DNA of 64,000 bases from 2-01-FULL-40-13 sp964433155. Lineage in GTDB: Bacteria > Patescibacteriota > Microgenomatia > UBA1406 > GWC2-37-13. Positions 30,001 through 38,517 of the stretch are shown here, in pieces. Position 1 is the first letter of the stretch, and each line of letters opens with the position of its first letter. Position numbers and translations under genes: made by a program. The DNA is taken from assembly GCA_964433155.1 (NCBI GenBank), contig CAYSQE010000005.1, forward strand, positions 14,742 to 78,741, in the 5' to 3' direction. A model generated the notes under the pieces. It did no database searches, was not told the DNA's origin, and worked only from the letters and a program-made list of their open reading frames with translations.

Positions 30001-31374
30001 ATGCTAAAACTTGTTTCCACAAATCCTGCGAAGAATTATAAAGTTATCGGATCAGTAAATATTTCCACTAAAAAAGAAGTCAAGCAAAAAGTTATTGATG
30101 CTCAAAAAGCGAAGGCTCATTGGAAAGAGCTTGGAGTTAAAAACAGAATAGGACTTTTATGGAAAATTTACTATGAACTTAAAAAAGTAAAAAAAGAGAT
30201 TGCTCTTATAACAACAAAGGAAATCGGAAAACCAATTAAAGAGAGTCTTGAAGACATCGACTGGGATCTTTCATATTTCAAATGGTTTTTGGAAAATGGA
30301 GAATCAATACTTAAAGATGAAATAACATTTAAGGATAAAAATATAGTTCATAGAGTAGTTTATGAACCAAATGGTGTTACGGCGGTAATTGTCCCTTGGA
30401 ACTATCCCTTCTCTATGTTTGTCTGGGGAACAATACCTAATCTTGTCGTGGGAAATACTGTCATTCTTAAACATTCTGAAGAATGTCCACTCACAGGAAA
30501 ACTTATAGAAGAAATAATAAATAAGAGCAACTTCCCTAGAGGGGTTTTTTCAGAAATCTACGGAGATGGAAAAATTGGTCAACAACTAGTCGAACAAAAT
30601 ATCGATCTTATTTGGTTTACCGGAAGTACAAACACCGGCAAGAAGCTCTACAAAATTGCCAGTAAAAAATTTATTAGAGCAGTTATGGAGATGGGTGGTT
30701 CAAATCCTGCCATTGTATTTAGTGATATTGATATTGATGATGTCGTTAATAGAATTTACTACAAGCGATATATGAATTGCGGCCAAGCCTGTGATGCTTT
30801 GAAAAGATTGATAGTACACGATTCTATCTTTGATAGAGTTGTAACACAATTAAAACAAAAAGTAGAATTAACCGTTGTTGGTGATCCTGAAGATGAAAAA
30901 ACGCAGATGGGCCCGCTAGTTGCAAAAAGACAATTAGATCTTTTGGAATCTCAAGTTGATGATGCTGTAAAAAAAGGAGCAAAAATTATAACTGGTGGAA
31001 AAAAACCAGAAAATTTGAGAGGCGCTTATTATTTACCAACAATTTTGACAAATGTTAAGAGAAATATGAGGGTATGGAAAGAAGAAGTCTTTGGTCCAGT
31101 TCTTTCCGTTGTAACTTTTAAATCAGAACAGGAAGCTATTAAACTTGCTAATGATACTAACTATGGGTTAGGCGCCTATATCTTTTCTAGAGATACAAAA
31201 CGCGCAATTCGAATAGCGCCAAAAATAAATGCCGGCACCGTCGATATTAATAAAGGAGACCATTGGAAACCATGTAATCCTTTTGGTGGCTATAAGGATT
31301 CAGGTCTGGGTAGAGAACATGGAAAATATGGCTTTTATGATCTTTGTCAACTAAAAGTGGTGGCGATTGGTTAA
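30001..31374 (+). CDS. Aldehyde dehydrogenase, succinate-semialdehyde type
   Basis: A 457-residue NAD(P)-dependent dehydrogenase with IVPWNYPFSMFVWG, the cofactor loop FTGSTNTGKKLYKIA, glutamate in MEMGGSNPAIVF and catalytic cysteine in NCGQACDAL. Closest in style to the GabD group (short N terminus, KEIGKPIKES). The substrate is not fixed by sequence. It converges with the RibD-like gene (4-base overlap). No TATAAT-type start signal is visible. Confidence 0.87.
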   Translation: MLKLVSTNPAKNYKVIGSVNISTKKEVKQKVIDAQKAKAHWKELGVKNRIGLLWKIYYELKKVKKEIALITTKEIGKPIKESLEDIDWDLSYFKWFLENGESILKDEITFKDKNIVHRVVYEPNGVTAVIVPWNYPFSMFVWGTIPNLVVGNTVILKHSEECPLTGKLIEEIINKSNFPRGVFSEIYGDGKIGQQLVEQNIDLIWFTGSTNTGKKLYKIASKKFIRAVMEMGGSNPAIVFSDIDIDDVVNRIYYKRYMNCGQACDALKRLIVHDSIFDRVVTQLKQKVELTVVGDPEDEKTQMGPLVAKRQLDLLESQVDDAVKKGAKIITGGKKPENLRGAYYLPTILTNVKRNMRVWKEEVFGPVLSVVTFKSEQEAIKLANDTNYGLGAYIFSRDTKRAIRIAPKINAGTVDINKGDHWKPCNPFGGYKDSGLGREHGKYGFYDLCQLKVVAIG

Positions 31375-31901
31375 GAGTTGACGCTATACTTCAACAATAA
31401 AGTCCCTTTTGAGTTAAGCTTTTTTATACTTAGCAATCTTAAAGAGATATCTAATTCCTCTTCACTAACAAGCGGCCTTCCCTCACCAAAAATCTTTGGT
31501 TCGATCGTAAGATATAATTCATCGACAAGACCAGTTTTAAAAAACAACGAATTAATTTCGCCTCCGCCAACCACAAGCATAGTTTTATATCCTTTTTTCT
31601 TCATTCGAGAAACGAGTTTTTGAGGAGATTCGCTGGTAAACTCTAACTGCCCAGTAACTTTAAACTTTTTATATTTTTCAGGGTCTCTAGTTAAGACAAC
31701 TCTTAACTTTTTCGCTTCTAATTTTATTTGCTTGCGGGCTGCCGCAAACGTTTTACTCCCCATCACAATTAAACTGTGTTTGCTTAGTACTGCTTGAAAA
31801 TGCCTTTGATCTTCTTTCGAAGTCCATACTGTAACGTCGGGATTGACTCCTTTTGTTATCTTCCCATTCAGAGTCTCAACCATCACAACGACTACTTTCA
31901 T
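31371..31901 (-). CDS. Dihydrofolate-reductase-fold protein, RibD C-terminal type
   Basis: A 176-residue protein: VVVVMVETLNGKITKG, SLIVMGSKTFAAARKQI, KTMLVVGGGEINSLFF and LVDELYLTIEPKIFGEGRP. The fold binds NADPH and reduces pyrimidine (RibD) or folate-like substrates. The start at 31901 follows an AAGGAG Shine-Dalgarno and overlaps the stop of the transporter gene. It is the last gene of the methyltransferase/transporter operon. Confidence 0.8.
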   Translation of the reverse strand: MKVVVVMVETLNGKITKGVNPDVTVWTSKEDQRHFQAVLSKHSLIVMGSKTFAAARKQIKLEAKKLRVVLTRDPEKYKKFKVTGQLEFTSESPQKLVSRMKKKGYKTMLVVGGGEINSLFFKTGLVDELYLTIEPKIFGEGRPLVSEEELDISLRLLSIKKLNSKGTLLLKYSVNS

Positions 31902-32560
31902 ACACCATCTCCTTTCTTTAACCATTTTACCCCCAGATACACAAACGGCGTCTCAATAACTGACATAAAACATTTAAGCAACCAGTACGGCAAGATTAGA
32001 CTTGTCAAAAAAGCAAGATTATCACCTGCTGGTCTATCAAAAGCATAAAAAGCAAGAAACATAAATATTGTGGTGTCAAAAAATTGCGATACAAAATTCG
32101 AGACATTATTACGAAACCATAGCGCTTTTTTGCCAAGTTTTTTTCTAATTTTGATAAAGATTGCAACATCAAGAAACTCGGCAAGAGCAAATGCGGTCAA
32201 GCTCGAAGCCGCAATTCGAGCTGAGACACCAAAAATCTGATCGTAAGCAGCTTCTGTTTTGCTAAATCTAACTGATGGGGGGAGTAGAGTTGTAAACACG
32301 GAAAACAACAATATTAAAAAAATTACAAACAAACCAGATCTAATGACGCTTCGTGCTCTTTCTACTCCTAATACTTCTGTAATGACATCGTTTATGGAAA
32401 ATAAAATTGGTATCACAAATATCGCAACACTAGCGTTGAGTTTAATAAATCCGTAGTTTATAAGCGGGAACGTTTTAGAGCCCATCAGTTCAGCAACAGC
32501 GATACAAAAGATATAAAGAGATATGAGTAAATCAAGTTTATTAATATAGGGTTTTTTCAT
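31898..32560 (-). CDS. Queuosine precursor transporter, YhhQ/VUT family
   Basis: A 220-residue membrane protein with about six helices and the family pattern AELMGSKTFPLINYG, NDVITEVLGVERARS and FALAEFLDVAIFIKIRKKLG. This family (DUF165) takes up preQ1 or queuine for tRNA modification. Synthesis genes for preQ1 are not seen, consistent with dependence on outside supply. Start follows a weak AAGGA site, second in its operon. Confidence 0.85.
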   Translation of the reverse strand: MKKPYINKLDLLISLYIFCIAVAELMGSKTFPLINYGFIKLNASVAIFVIPILFSINDVITEVLGVERARSVIRSGLFVIFLILLFSVFTTLLPPSVRFSKTEAAYDQIFGVSARIAASSLTAFALAEFLDVAIFIKIRKKLGKKALWFRNNVSNFVSQFFDTTIFMFLAFYAFDRPAGDNLAFLTSLILPYWLLKCFMSVIETPFVYLGVKWLKKGDGV

Positions 32561-32573
32561 AACTTTTTGATCC

Positions 32574-33269
32574 TTATAGTTTTTCTGCGATAACCCAGAT
32601 TTGTTCGTTTGGAATATCCACGTCTTTTTTTCCTTTGGAGACTACTTCCATCTTTACAATCTCCATACCTGCTTTTTTTAATCTTTTTCTTAACTCATCC
32701 TCTGTAAAATAATTCATATAGCATAAAAGCGTCTCATTATACACCAGGCGCGAATCCTTAAGAACTTGATATCTTTCTTGTTCCATACCTTTGGTCGTTC
32801 CTTTAAAGCAACTTATGAGTAAAAGGCCATTTTTGACAAGAGATCTTTTTATAGATTGTAGTAATTGATCTATTTCATTTTCAGGGATATGAATTAATGA
32901 ATAAGAACAGATGTATGCGCCAATTGCTAAAGCTTTTTGTCGCTTAACAAACTGCACCATCTCTTCATGAACCACATTAATATTTTTGCTATGAATATAT
33001 TTTCTATTCATTCGGTCGCAGAAATATTCGTTAAAATCTACTGCGATTAGAGGATGTATTTTTTTATGTTGTTTTAAAATGTAATCGATCACTGTTCCTG
33101 GCCCACTTCCAAGATCGACAATTGGATAAATCTGTAATTTATGTAGTTTCCACAATTGCAATACGTCATCGATAAAATTAAAATTTTCATAATTTCTTTC
33201 GAAGTCTTCTGTATACAACTTTGCAATTATTGAATAATTTTTTTGCGTAAGTTTTTTTCGAATATCCAT
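32574..33269 (-). CDS. Class I SAM-dependent methyltransferase
   Basis: A 231-residue methyltransferase with motif I PIVDLGSGPGTVIDYIL, an acidic VDFNE after strand 2 and AYICSYSLIHIPENEI. No substrate-specific domain is visible. First gene in the operon with the queuosine transporter and RibD-like gene. TATTAT at 33276-33281, six bases before the ATG, marks a leaderless start. Confidence 0.83.
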   Translation of the reverse strand: MDIRKKLTQKNYSIIAKLYTEDFERNYENFNFIDDVLQLWKLHKLQIYPIVDLGSGPGTVIDYILKQHKKIHPLIAVDFNEYFCDRMNRKYIHSKNINVVHEEMVQFVKRQKALAIGAYICSYSLIHIPENEIDQLLQSIKRSLVKNGLLLISCFKGTTKGMEQERYQVLKDSRLVYNETLLCYMNYFTEDELRKRLKKAGMEIVKMEVVSKGKKDVDIPNEQIWVIAEKL

Positions 33270-33275
33270 AACTGT

Positions 33276-33281
33276 ATAATA
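33276..33281 (-). promoter_or_regulatory. -10 box of the methyltransferase operon
   Basis: TATTAT on the minus strand, six bases before the ATG at 33269. Confidence 0.5.
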
Positions 33282-33336
33282 TCACGTTATGATAACTAGA
33301 GTCTGTTTTATAGAAGAAGTTCCATAAACCATCGAA

Positions 33337-33912
33337 TCAGCTAAGACGAAGAAACCCATTGCCCCCGTCATAGCCAAGATAGCTTTGGTTTGCTTGTTCA
33401 TATAATTTCAGAAAACTAGCGCAGTACTTTATATAATTAAACAGTCGATCTTTGTCTAGATTTTCTAAGTCAACCACATTTATACGAGGAACAACAAAAG
33501 ATGTTAGCTTAAGATAAGAAAGTATGCCATTTAGAATCTGAACTGTCTGCCTAGCTCCCAAATCTTGGTTATGATCGCTTACTGCAATTGCTCCAATCAC
33601 TTTATTATTGTAGATTTCTTTTCCTTTAAGAATATCTAATAAATTTTTGAGTGGGCTCGGGATTCCGCTGTGATAAGTTGGAACAACAAACAACAAAATG
33701 TCTGATTTAATCATATTTCCTATATCGCTTTTTTGTGTTGGATTCGCGCTATCAAGAGTTATATATTTACCTCTAAATAAAGTGTCAAAATTGTCAAGAG
33801 TCACCAAAGAAACTTCTATACCTAAATCTCTGATGGTTTTCTCTACAGCTTTAGAAACTAAAATTGTTTTGTTGCCTATTCTATTTGTTCCGTTAATGAC
33901 GGTTATCCTCAT
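33337..33912 (-). CDS. NADPH-dependent FMN reductase family protein
   Basis: A 191-residue flavodoxin-fold protein: RITVINGTNRIGNKT, FVVPTYHSGIPSPLKNLLDIL and GAIAVSDHNQDLGARQ bind FMN. The start at 33912 matches family N termini; an overlapping GTG at 33930 would add six residues encoded by a palindrome-family fragment (33917-33928, TCGACTTCGCTC). Last gene in the ArsR operon. Confidence 0.8.
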   Translation of the reverse strand: MRITVINGTNRIGNKTILVSKAVEKTIRDLGIEVSLVTLDNFDTLFRGKYITLDSANPTQKSDIGNMIKSDILLFVVPTYHSGIPSPLKNLLDILKGKEIYNNKVIGAIAVSDHNQDLGARQTVQILNGILSYLKLTSFVVPRINVVDLENLDKDRLFNYIKYCASFLKLYEQANQSYLGYDGGNGFLRLS

Positions 33913-33916
33913 AGAT

Positions 33917-33928
33917 TCGACTTCGCTC
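33917..33928. repeat. Fragment of the GC-rich insert family
   Basis: TCGACTTCGCTC, identical to the core of the Zwf-Gnd linker insert at 25649-25660. It sits in the 5' edge of the FMN reductase gene. Confidence 0.5.
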
Positions 33929-33929
33929 A

Positions 33930-34868
33930 CTACAAGTATCTGTCAATAAACTTTTTTAATGAATCTTTTGCGTCTGTTAGTATCATTTCATAATGAAATG
34001 GCAAGATTTTTTCAAAGTTGTAGTTTAAAAGTTTCTTTGCGCTTTTAAATCGTTTTTTCACATCTCCTTCTGTCCCGTCTTGGTCCTTGAAAAAATCGTA
34101 GACGTTACCAACCTTATTGCCTTCGACATGATCACCCGTAAACATAATTTGATTTCTTGCGTCGTAGAGTACAGAGCTACCAGGACTATGGCCAGGAGCA
34201 TGGATGACTTTCAAATGATCATTGAACTGAAACCCATTCTCAAATAATACGTCTGGCTTGACAGTTAACCATTCATTTTTACTATCTTTTTTATGCAAAT
34301 ATATTTTTGCTTCGTACTGTTCTTTTAATATCTTTGTTTCACCAGCTGTTGGCCCATGACTCATAAAGATTTTTATTGGTTTATCAAAATACAAAATAAA
34401 ATCCTCGTGTTCTTCGGTCAACTGTTGTGGACCATCAACAAGAAGAATGAAATCTTCTTCCTCAATGAGATAGGAGTTTACTATCTCGCCGTAGAAAGTC
34501 TGATTTGGAAAACGATATACATTTTCAGCAATTCGATATTTAGAGTTCCTCACTGTTTCAAATCCGTAAGCTTTCCAATCGGCAATTCCTCCTGAATATT
34601 CCAAAATATTTTTGTAACCAAGTTTTACCAAATTCTTATAACATCGAATACTCGCGCTGCAGGTAAATCCATCACAATAAGTAACAATCAAAGTCTTCTT
34701 GTCCGGAATAATCTTTGATGCCTGATTTTGTACATATTTCCAGCGAATATTTCTTGCTCCAGGCAAGTGTTCCCATAAGTAATAGTCTACCCCACGGCAA
34801 TCAAGTAGAATAAATTTTTTCTTGCCACTGATCAACTTTTTCAATTCTTGTGTAGTTATCTCTTTCAT
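33930..34868 (-). CDS. Rhodanese fused to metallo-beta-lactamase-like domain
   Basis: A 312-residue protein. Residues 1-105 are a rhodanese domain (ILLDCRGVDYYLWEHLPGARN; the active loop has C in TYCDGFTCSASIR). Residues about 120-312 follow the metallo-beta-lactamase fold (VIHAPGHSPGSSVLYD, MFTGDHVEG) but the first zinc motif is changed: where HxHxDH is expected the sequence reads MSHGPTAGET. Enzymatic MBL activity is therefore doubtful. The start at 34868 lies just after the ArsR stop. Rhodanese plus MBL and an ArsR gene recall persulfide-detoxification operons. Confidence 0.75.
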   Translation of the reverse strand: MKEITTQELKKLISGKKKFILLDCRGVDYYLWEHLPGARNIRWKYVQNQASKIIPDKKTLIVTYCDGFTCSASIRCYKNLVKLGYKNILEYSGGIADWKAYGFETVRNSKYRIAENVYRFPNQTFYGEIVNSYLIEEEDFILLVDGPQQLTEEHEDFILYFDKPIKIFMSHGPTAGETKILKEQYEAKIYLHKKDSKNEWLTVKPDVLFENGFQFNDHLKVIHAPGHSPGSSVLYDARNQIMFTGDHVEGNKVGNVYDFFKDQDGTEGDVKKRFKSAKKLLNYNFEKILPFHYEMILTDAKDSLKKFIDRYL

Positions 34869-34869
34869 G

Positions 34870-35205
34870 TCATTTGTATCGTAACTGTGAAATTCCACTG
34901 TCAATAAAACTTTTCAAAGAAAGCAACGTCTCTCTTTTTGGTCTACAATAGACATATTTTCCATTTTTTTTGCATTCTATAAGCCCCCCTCTTTCTAAGT
35001 CTTTAATGTAACTTGAGGCAGTAGATTGAGGTATTTTCAAATCCTTCATCACTCCAGTAACACAGTTACCCGTAAATCCTTTTTGAGTGTCGATATCACA
35101 ATCGCATCCTTCACTTAAAATTTTCAAAAATATCTGAAGCCTTAAAGGATTGCCCAAAAGCTCAAACGACTTTGCTATATTCTCAAACAGCTCTTTTCGT
35201 TTCAT
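34870..35205 (-). CDS. ArsR-family transcriptional regulator with cysteine cluster
   Basis: A 111-residue winged-helix repressor: LGNPLRLQIFLKILSEG, recognition helix IPQSTASSYIKDLERGGLIE, and wing KNGKYVYCRPK. Cysteines C34, C36, C48, C78 and C87 could sense metal, arsenite or persulfide. Because the next gene is a rhodanese-MBL fusion, sulfur sensing is the favoured reading (inference). It heads a three-gene operon. A candidate operator overlaps its promoter at 35238-35261. Confidence 0.8.
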   Translation of the reverse strand: MKRKELFENIAKSFELLGNPLRLQIFLKILSEGCDCDIDTQKGFTGNCVTGVMKDLKIPQSTASSYIKDLERGGLIECKKNGKYVYCRPKRETLLSLKSFIDSGISQLRYK

Positions 35206-35237
35206 ACATATCACTAATTTGTAATGTGTTTATAATA

Positions 35238-35261
35238 TATCACACTTTTATGATATGTCAA
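35238..35261 (-). promoter_or_regulatory. ArsR operon promoter and operator
   Basis: Minus strand: TTGACA (35256-35261) and a TATATT-type -10 near 35234-35239. TATCA and TGATA (35238-35255) form an inverted repeat across the spacer, a likely autorepression site. The leader is about 20 bases. Confidence 0.5.
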
Positions 35262-35322
35262 GAGGTGTTATATTTGTGTTAAAAATGAATGTGAATTAAA
35301 ACTCTTATTATTAAAATCATGG

Positions 35323-35328
35323 TATAGT
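35323..35328 (+). promoter_or_regulatory. -10 box of the GNAT gene
   Basis: TATAGT six bases before the ATG at 35335. Confidence 0.5.
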
Positions 35329-35334
35329 TTAATT

Positions 35335-36045
35335 ATGGATCAAATCGGTAATATTATTGATAATCTTCCTATTCAGGATTACTCGCAGAATGCAAGAAGG
35401 CAAGAAAAAGTGATTGGACAAAAAGCAGCGATTAGACAGATTGATCCTACGGATCGAAGAGATATGCAACGACTAAGAACAATCGATAGAGATCCCAAAG
35501 TCCTTCGCTGGATGGCTGGTGAACCGCTAAGAGATGAAGATCTAATGTACGACGCAAAAGGACTCAATGAGTATAAAATTTTTGTTATATCTGGATCTCA
35601 AAGCCTGAAAGATTCTAATGAAATAGGCGAACTTCAGGGAATAATCACCGTAAGACCAGACAAGAATGAAAGAGTTGAAGAATTGAGAAGACTTAATCTT
35701 ATCTCCCAGAATTCTATACAACCAATACTTGAAGTGAGTTATGCACAATATCCAAATTCCGCAAATCGTCAAGTTGCAAGTGGTTTAAGACAGGTATGCG
35801 CTAGGATTTCGAGAATAAATGCTGAAATAGCTGAAAAAAGTGAGTTTAGCCCAAATATTCTCATAACAGCTTATTCAGATTCTGAAAATATTGATTCTAT
35901 TCGAGTTCTAGAAAATAGTGGATTTGAAAGAAAAGGAACTGTAAATTATGATGGTGAGGAAAATTCTGTTTATGTCTTAAATTGGCAACAACTTAATAAA
36001 TTACTTCATGAACAGGGAGAAATGGAGTTTAAAGAAACCATTTAG
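35335..36045 (+). CDS. GNAT-family acetyltransferase
   Basis: A 236-residue protein whose second half has the GNAT signature NIDSIRVLENSGFERKG, the usual end of the acetyl-CoA fold, and an earlier strand GELQGIITVRPD. The first 35 residues are extra and polar. Substrate unknown. A TATAGT box six bases before the ATG supports the start. It stands alone between convergent and divergent neighbours. Confidence 0.65.
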   Translation: MDQIGNIIDNLPIQDYSQNARRQEKVIGQKAAIRQIDPTDRRDMQRLRTIDRDPKVLRWMAGEPLRDEDLMYDAKGLNEYKIFVISGSQSLKDSNEIGELQGIITVRPDKNERVEELRRLNLISQNSIQPILEVSYAQYPNSANRQVASGLRQVCARISRINAEIAEKSEFSPNILITAYSDSENIDSIRVLENSGFERKGTVNYDGEENSVYVLNWQQLNKLLHEQGEMEFKETI

Positions 36046-36050
36046 AAAAG

Positions 36051-36974
36051 TTAAATTAACCAATTACCTACAACTCTGATAAGTTCTTTCTCTTTTCCTG
36101 TAAATCCATGGTCTGCGCCTTTGATGACTTTGAAAGTAAATAATTTTTTATTCGAACGCTCTTTTATCAATGTATCGATACATTTTTGTACATCTCCATA
36201 ACAGTATTCATCCTTCTCTCCATAAACAACTAATGTCGGCTTATTGATCCTTTTGTATTCCTTAAACAACTGTTTCTTTGAAAGATTTAAGTCGTTAATA
36301 CATTCGTTGAATGGAAAAATATTATAGTCACCGTCTGGATTAATAGTATCAAAAAGCGATTGGTAAGATATTAGCGGCTCTTTCAAAATATAATGAGGAA
36401 CTAACTTTCGTCCATTTCCTTTTTTTATTTCATTTTCACACTGCCTGACTGCAGCAAAAAATTTTCTTCTCTTTTTTTTGAATTCAAATTCGTAATATAA
36501 TCCTGTGTCGTCGCCCCCAGACAAAAGAACATATTTTGAAAATAAGTTTTTCGGCTTGTAATAGTGATAAACAACGATTTTATTTGCACCAGTTGACACA
36601 CCGATGAGATAAAATGTTTTATAACCAAGAGAACGCAAAAATTTAATTGCTCCGTCAATATCATAGACACACTCCTTTATTAACTCGTATGTCATCCCGT
36701 ATGGGATTCTTTCTTCTTCCTTACCTATTTTTTTATTTAATTTTTTAATCCAATGGGCTCCTCGATTGTTGAAAGGAAAAAATGAAATATCAGCACGTGT
36801 AAGATATTCTGCAAATAAATTCATCTCATTTGTATCATAAAATACCGAAGAGCTTCCATTACCATGAAGATATAATGCGACTTTATCAGTTTTCTTTTCT
36901 GACTCATACAAAAGACCAGGGAGCATTAAATGATCGGTTGTGTCAAAGCCAACCAACTTCAATTTAAAGGTCAT
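36051..36974 (-). CDS. Alpha/beta hydrolase
   Basis: A 307-residue protein with ALYLHGNGSSSVFYDTNEM (oxyanion region), nucleophile elbow GVSTGANKIV, acid in VYGEKDEYC and histidine in GADHGFTGKE, a complete catalytic triad. Fits broad serine hydrolase families (esterase or BAAT-like); substrate unknown. Confidence 0.8.
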   Translation of the reverse strand: MTFKLKLVGFDTTDHLMLPGLLYESEKKTDKVALYLHGNGSSSVFYDTNEMNLFAEYLTRADISFFPFNNRGAHWIKKLNKKIGKEEERIPYGMTYELIKECVYDIDGAIKFLRSLGYKTFYLIGVSTGANKIVVYHYYKPKNLFSKYVLLSGGDDTGLYYEFEFKKKRRKFFAAVRQCENEIKKGNGRKLVPHYILKEPLISYQSLFDTINPDGDYNIFPFNECINDLNLSKKQLFKEYKRINKPTLVVYGEKDEYCYGDVQKCIDTLIKERSNKKLFTFKVIKGADHGFTGKEKELIRVVGNWLI

Positions 36975-36980
36975 ATCTTT

Positions 36981-37169
36981 TTACTTTTTCATCAACTCTT
37001 TTTTCAGTAGTTCAAGAGCGTTTTTTTTGGCATCTTCCTCACTCATACCCTCCCCTTTTGCAGCGGCTTTAAATGTCTTATTAGTAATCGATGTTCCGTG
37101 CGGATCAACACCAGCATGACCCTTTCCCATATCATCATCCGGCAATCCACACCCACAGTTATAGCACAT
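36981..37169 (-). CDS. Small cysteine-rich protein
   Basis: A 62-residue protein starting MCYNCGCGLPDDDMGKGHAG with a CxxCxC cluster, then a helical lysine-rich C terminus (EEDAKKNALELLKKELMKK). Not recognised. The cysteines and the cupredoxin one base upstream suggest metal binding, possibly copper (inference). Its length and spacing make a real gene likely. Confidence 0.55.
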   Translation of the reverse strand: MCYNCGCGLPDDDMGKGHAGVDPHGTSITNKTFKAAAKGEGMSEEDAKKNALELLKKELMKK

Positions 37170-37170
37170 G

Positions 37171-37626
37171 TTACTCTACCACCACCTTTCCAAATTGGCT
37201 CGGATTCAGATGATCATGATATCCATAAGATCCGGCTTCATTAAAAACTAATGAAACTGATTCTCCTGGTTCAAAATCTCCTAAATTAAGAGGTGGATAT
37301 ACCAAATGAGTCGGGTGCTTTGCCGAACTAACATTGCCTGTCTGATCTGTTTTATTAACCCAGACCACTTTTGTTCCCACCTTTACGGTTATCTCTTGTG
37401 GGTCAAAACCGCTATCTGTCAAGTTCACTTTTACCTCTTTCTCCATCATCGCATTCTCTGTTGTTATTTCTGGCGAAGCTGTAGCTTCTTCCGGAGAAAC
37501 TGTCGTTGTAGCCTCTTGACTTTGGCTCGGAGCTACCTGAGTTGTTTGTTGACTCTTCATAACCACAACTGCCCCAAGAATAACTAAAACCGCGACAACA
37601 ATTCCAATGAGCGTTTTATTATTCAT
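37171..37626 (-). CDS. Membrane-anchored cupredoxin
   Basis: A 151-residue protein with an N-terminal membrane helix (about 5-24), a Thr/Glu-rich linker and a plastocyanin-like domain (VNLTDSGFDPQEITVKVGTKVVWVNK, quoted here as DSGFDPQEITVKVGTKVVW). Copper ligands are the histidine in AKHPTH and those in YGYHDHLNPS; the usual cysteine is absent, as in the 'cupredoxin_1' type. Its mRNA has a leader with AGGTGA and AAGTTCGTTAA. Probably an electron carrier or copper-binding protein outside the membrane. Confidence 0.78.
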   Translation of the reverse strand: MNNKTLIGIVVAVLVILGAVVVMKSQQTTQVAPSQSQEATTTVSPEEATASPEITTENAMMEKEVKVNLTDSGFDPQEITVKVGTKVVWVNKTDQTGNVSSAKHPTHLVYPPLNLGDFEPGESVSLVFNEAGSYGYHDHLNPSQFGKVVVE

Positions 37627-37651
37627 CTTGTATCACCTGCCTTAGAAAGCG

Positions 37652-37683
37652 TTAACGAACTTATAAAGTGAGTTTAAATTATA
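37652..37683 (-). promoter_or_regulatory. Cupredoxin promoter and leader motif
   Basis: TATAAT (37678-37683, minus) then AAGTTCGTTAA (37652-37662) and AGGTGA before the ATG. The same 11-mer lies before the DUF2795 gene at 23250-23260. Confidence 0.5.
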
Positions 37684-37717
37684 CCTTCTCATTTCTATAA
37701 ATTACAACATTATTTAA

Positions 37718-38497
37718 TTATTTCCATTTAAAAAACAAGAGATTTCCAACTAAAAGAGCTCCAATTAAAGGATCGGGAAAAGAATTTAGAATTAAGAATC
37801 TAGAATTCAGAATTGATGAAGAGATTACCAAAGTAAAAACCGCAACAAAAATCCCAAATAAAACTTGTTGTATTGGTTTACTGGGACTAGTCATCGGTTC
37901 AGGAAGCATCACTAAAGAAAAAAATGTGACAGTTGGATCTAATAAAGTTATAGTTCTGTTAAATAGATAATTTATAGCCCAATAGCTTATAAGAAAGGAA
38001 AAAATTATACGAAAACGCCTCATTTTTATTAGAGAAACATAACCGGGAACCAAGAGAATCAAAAAAGAAAAAGATAAAAAAACATTGGTGACTCTCAACT
38101 GCTGAAACGATACCCCCCACCATGAAACGTCAACTCCAAAAAGTAGGCTTCCAATAAATAATCCAAAAGCAGCCGGATTAAACACATGTTTATTGCTAAC
38201 TTTCAAAAAATGCTTAGAAAATATTGCAAGAATAATAACTACAAAAAGAGTATAAATTGGTAAATTTGGTCCATGAAGCAAACCGATAATGCTTCCCGTC
38301 ACAAAAGCTGCTGAGGGAAAAAATACCTCAATTTTTCTTAATTTAAGTAATAGAATATCGACGATAGTTGTTAGTCCGATCGCTAAAAGAGGTAGCAAAA
38401 ACGCAGTCATAGAAGGACGATATATGTTTGCGCTAACAATGATACAAATGAGGGCGATTGTCATTTGTACCTTTGGTATCCTTAGAAGTCGTGTCAT
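37718..38497 (-). CDS. RnfD/NqrB-like membrane electron carrier
   Basis: A 259-residue membrane protein with eight or more helices, of the NqrB/RnfD family. Family pieces are KHVFNPAAFGLFIGSLLFG and DPTVTFFSLVMLPEPMTSPS, the latter like the covalent-FMN region (ATDPVTSPT) of RnfD. No other Rnf or Nqr subunits are visible except an FNR-like reductase on the other strand. The start at 38497 has TATACT six bases upstream. It carries an AT-rich insert near the end (37781-37816; SILNSRFLILNSF). Confidence 0.78.
   Translation of the reverse strand: MTRLLRIPKVQMTIALICIIVSANIYRPSMTAFLLPLLAIGLTTIVDILLLKLRKIEVFFPSAAFVTGSIIGLLHGPNLPIYTLFVVIILAIFSKHFLKVSNKHVFNPAAFGLFIGSLLFGVDVSWWGVSFQQLRVTNVFLSFSFLILLVPGYVSLIKMRRFRIIFSFLISYWAINYLFNRTITLLDPTVTFFSLVMLPEPMTSPSKPIQQVLFGIFVAVFTLVISSSILNSRFLILNSFPDPLIGALLVGNLLFFKWK
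37781..37816. repeat. AT-rich in-frame insert in RnfD-like gene
   Basis: AGAATTTAGAATTAAGAATC-like units, read as SSILNSRFLILNSF in a loop before the final helix. Confidence 0.55.
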
Positions 38498-38503
38498 ATC
38501 TAA

Positions 38504-38511
38504 AGTATAAT
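38504..38511. promoter_or_regulatory. Overlapping divergent -10 boxes, RnfD-like and FNR-like genes
   Basis: Minus-strand TATACT (38504-38509) and plus-strand TATAAT (38506-38511) overlap by four bases, each exactly six bases from its ATG (38497 and 38518). Confidence 0.7.
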
Positions 38512-38517
38512 AAATAT

